DNA of 64,000 bases from Marinomonas balearica (GTDB lineage Bacteria; Pseudomonadota; Gammaproteobacteria; Pseudomonadales; Marinomonadaceae). This document shows positions 63,553 to 64,000 of the stretch, piece after piece (the first letter of the stretch is position 1; the number at the start of each line of letters is the position of its first letter). The DNA lies in the NCBI RefSeq assembly GCF_004362145.1, contig NZ_SNXC01000011.1:360438-424437 (forward strand). Reading direction: 5' to 3'. The notes below the pieces were generated by a model. It was not told the DNA's origin, did no database searches, and was given only the letters and a program-made list of their open reading frames with translations. Both the position numbers and the translations under genes were made by a program.

Positions 63553-64000
63553 TGAGAACGTCTATAGAAACGCAATCGTTTGGCAGTCGTGCTAACCCGT
63601 CTATTTTTATAGTATCAGGCTGGGCGATGCCGAATGAGATTTTTAATGATTTCGCAAATCGTTTGTCAGAACGGTTTTATGTCGTTGTCGCGAGCCTGCC
63701 TGGTGTTACGTGCAGTGAAGAATGGCGAAGAAAGAACCGTATCGGGCCAAACTACGATATTGATGCGCTTGCTGAACAACTTATACGCGTTGCGCCAAGT
63801 AATGCGTGGTGGTTGGGGTGGTCCCTTGGGGGGATGATCTCAACGTACGTTGCAGCACGACGTTCTAGTTGTGTACAAGGTTTGATCACCATAGCTTCAG
63901 CCCCCAGTTTTGTGGCGCGAGAAGATTGTTCCTATGGTATGGCGCTTGCTGACTTTGACCATTTTCAAAACCTTGTTGAGCAAGATCCCAAAAAAGGATT
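63553..64000 (+). CDS. bioH: Pimeloyl-ACP methyl ester esterase, N-terminal part
   Basis: An alpha/beta hydrolase cut by the window end; about 149 codons are present. IFIVSGWAMPNEIFNDFANR is the N-terminal strand and oxyanion region; WWLGWSLGGMISTYVAARR contains the nucleophile-elbow serine (GWSLGG). LITIASAPSFVARED is also BioH-like. It lies 15 bases after bioF in the bioBFH order, and would release pimeloyl-ACP for BioF. Confidence 0.9.

Overview
The window looks like chromosomal DNA of a marine gammaproteobacterium of the Oceanospirillales, most likely Marinomonas or a close relative. This rests on the rpsF-rpsR-DUF2232-rplI-dnaB order without priB, an ectoine-type aspartokinase, an EctR/CosR-like regulator, a six-gene yjfIJKLMC block and moderate GC. 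The genus is an inference from gene content; no sequence comparison could be run.

Layout. 1-1541: end of zwf plus eda (Entner-Doudoroff). 1773-6436: a NYN-domain protein, then the glycine betaine ABC transporter proX-proW-proV and an EctR/CosR-like MarR regulator. 6535-11219: a photolyase cluster (phrB, DUF523/DUF1722 protein, FAD oxidoreductase) divergent from a LitR/CarH-like MerR regulator. 11458-12900: ectoine-type aspartokinase without ectABC. 12965-21193: an 8-kb accessory segment bracketed by 69-bp direct repeats and IS30 remnants. It carries a broken PuuE-like gene, an AraC regulator, an amine/amino-acid catabolic set (ornithine-cyclodeaminase-like, RidA, FAD oxidoreductase, APC permease) and a soluble chemoreceptor-like protein.

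21188-41045 is the centrepiece: a plant-pathogen-style Hrp1 (hrp/hrc) type III secretion locus, all on the minus strand. In transcription order: hrpQ-hrcN-hrpO-hrpP-hrcQ-hrcR-hrcS-hrcT-hrcU; hrpL (ECF sigma factor); avrF/dspF-like chaperone; hrpF-hrpG-hrcC-hrpT-hrpV; hrpW (harpin with pectate-lyase domain); and a full-length AvrE/DspE-family effector of about 1,800 residues. HrpL-type promoter boxes (GGAAC[C/T]-N15-[C/T]CACNNA) can be read by eye in front of hrpQ, avrF, hrpF and hrpW, so sigma factor, secretion genes and effectors look like one coherent regulon. Several essential parts (hrcV, hrcJ, hrpA, hrpB, hrpD, hrpE, hrpJ, hrpR/S) are not here. As the locus is closed on both sides by ordinary genes, they must lie elsewhere or be missing.

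41135-64000 is mostly core genome: rhomboid protease with a DUF6471 partner; yjfI-pspA/yjfJ-yjfK-yjfL-yjfM-yjfC stress/envelope operon; a TPP riboswitch driving thiBPQ; three EamA/DMT permeases; the rpsF-rpsR-rplI ribosomal operon; dnaB; an Aer-like PAS chemoreceptor; a DUF1456 protein; and biotin genes (bioA, comF, bioB-bioF-bioH, the last cut by the window end). No tRNA, rRNA or CRISPR array was seen.
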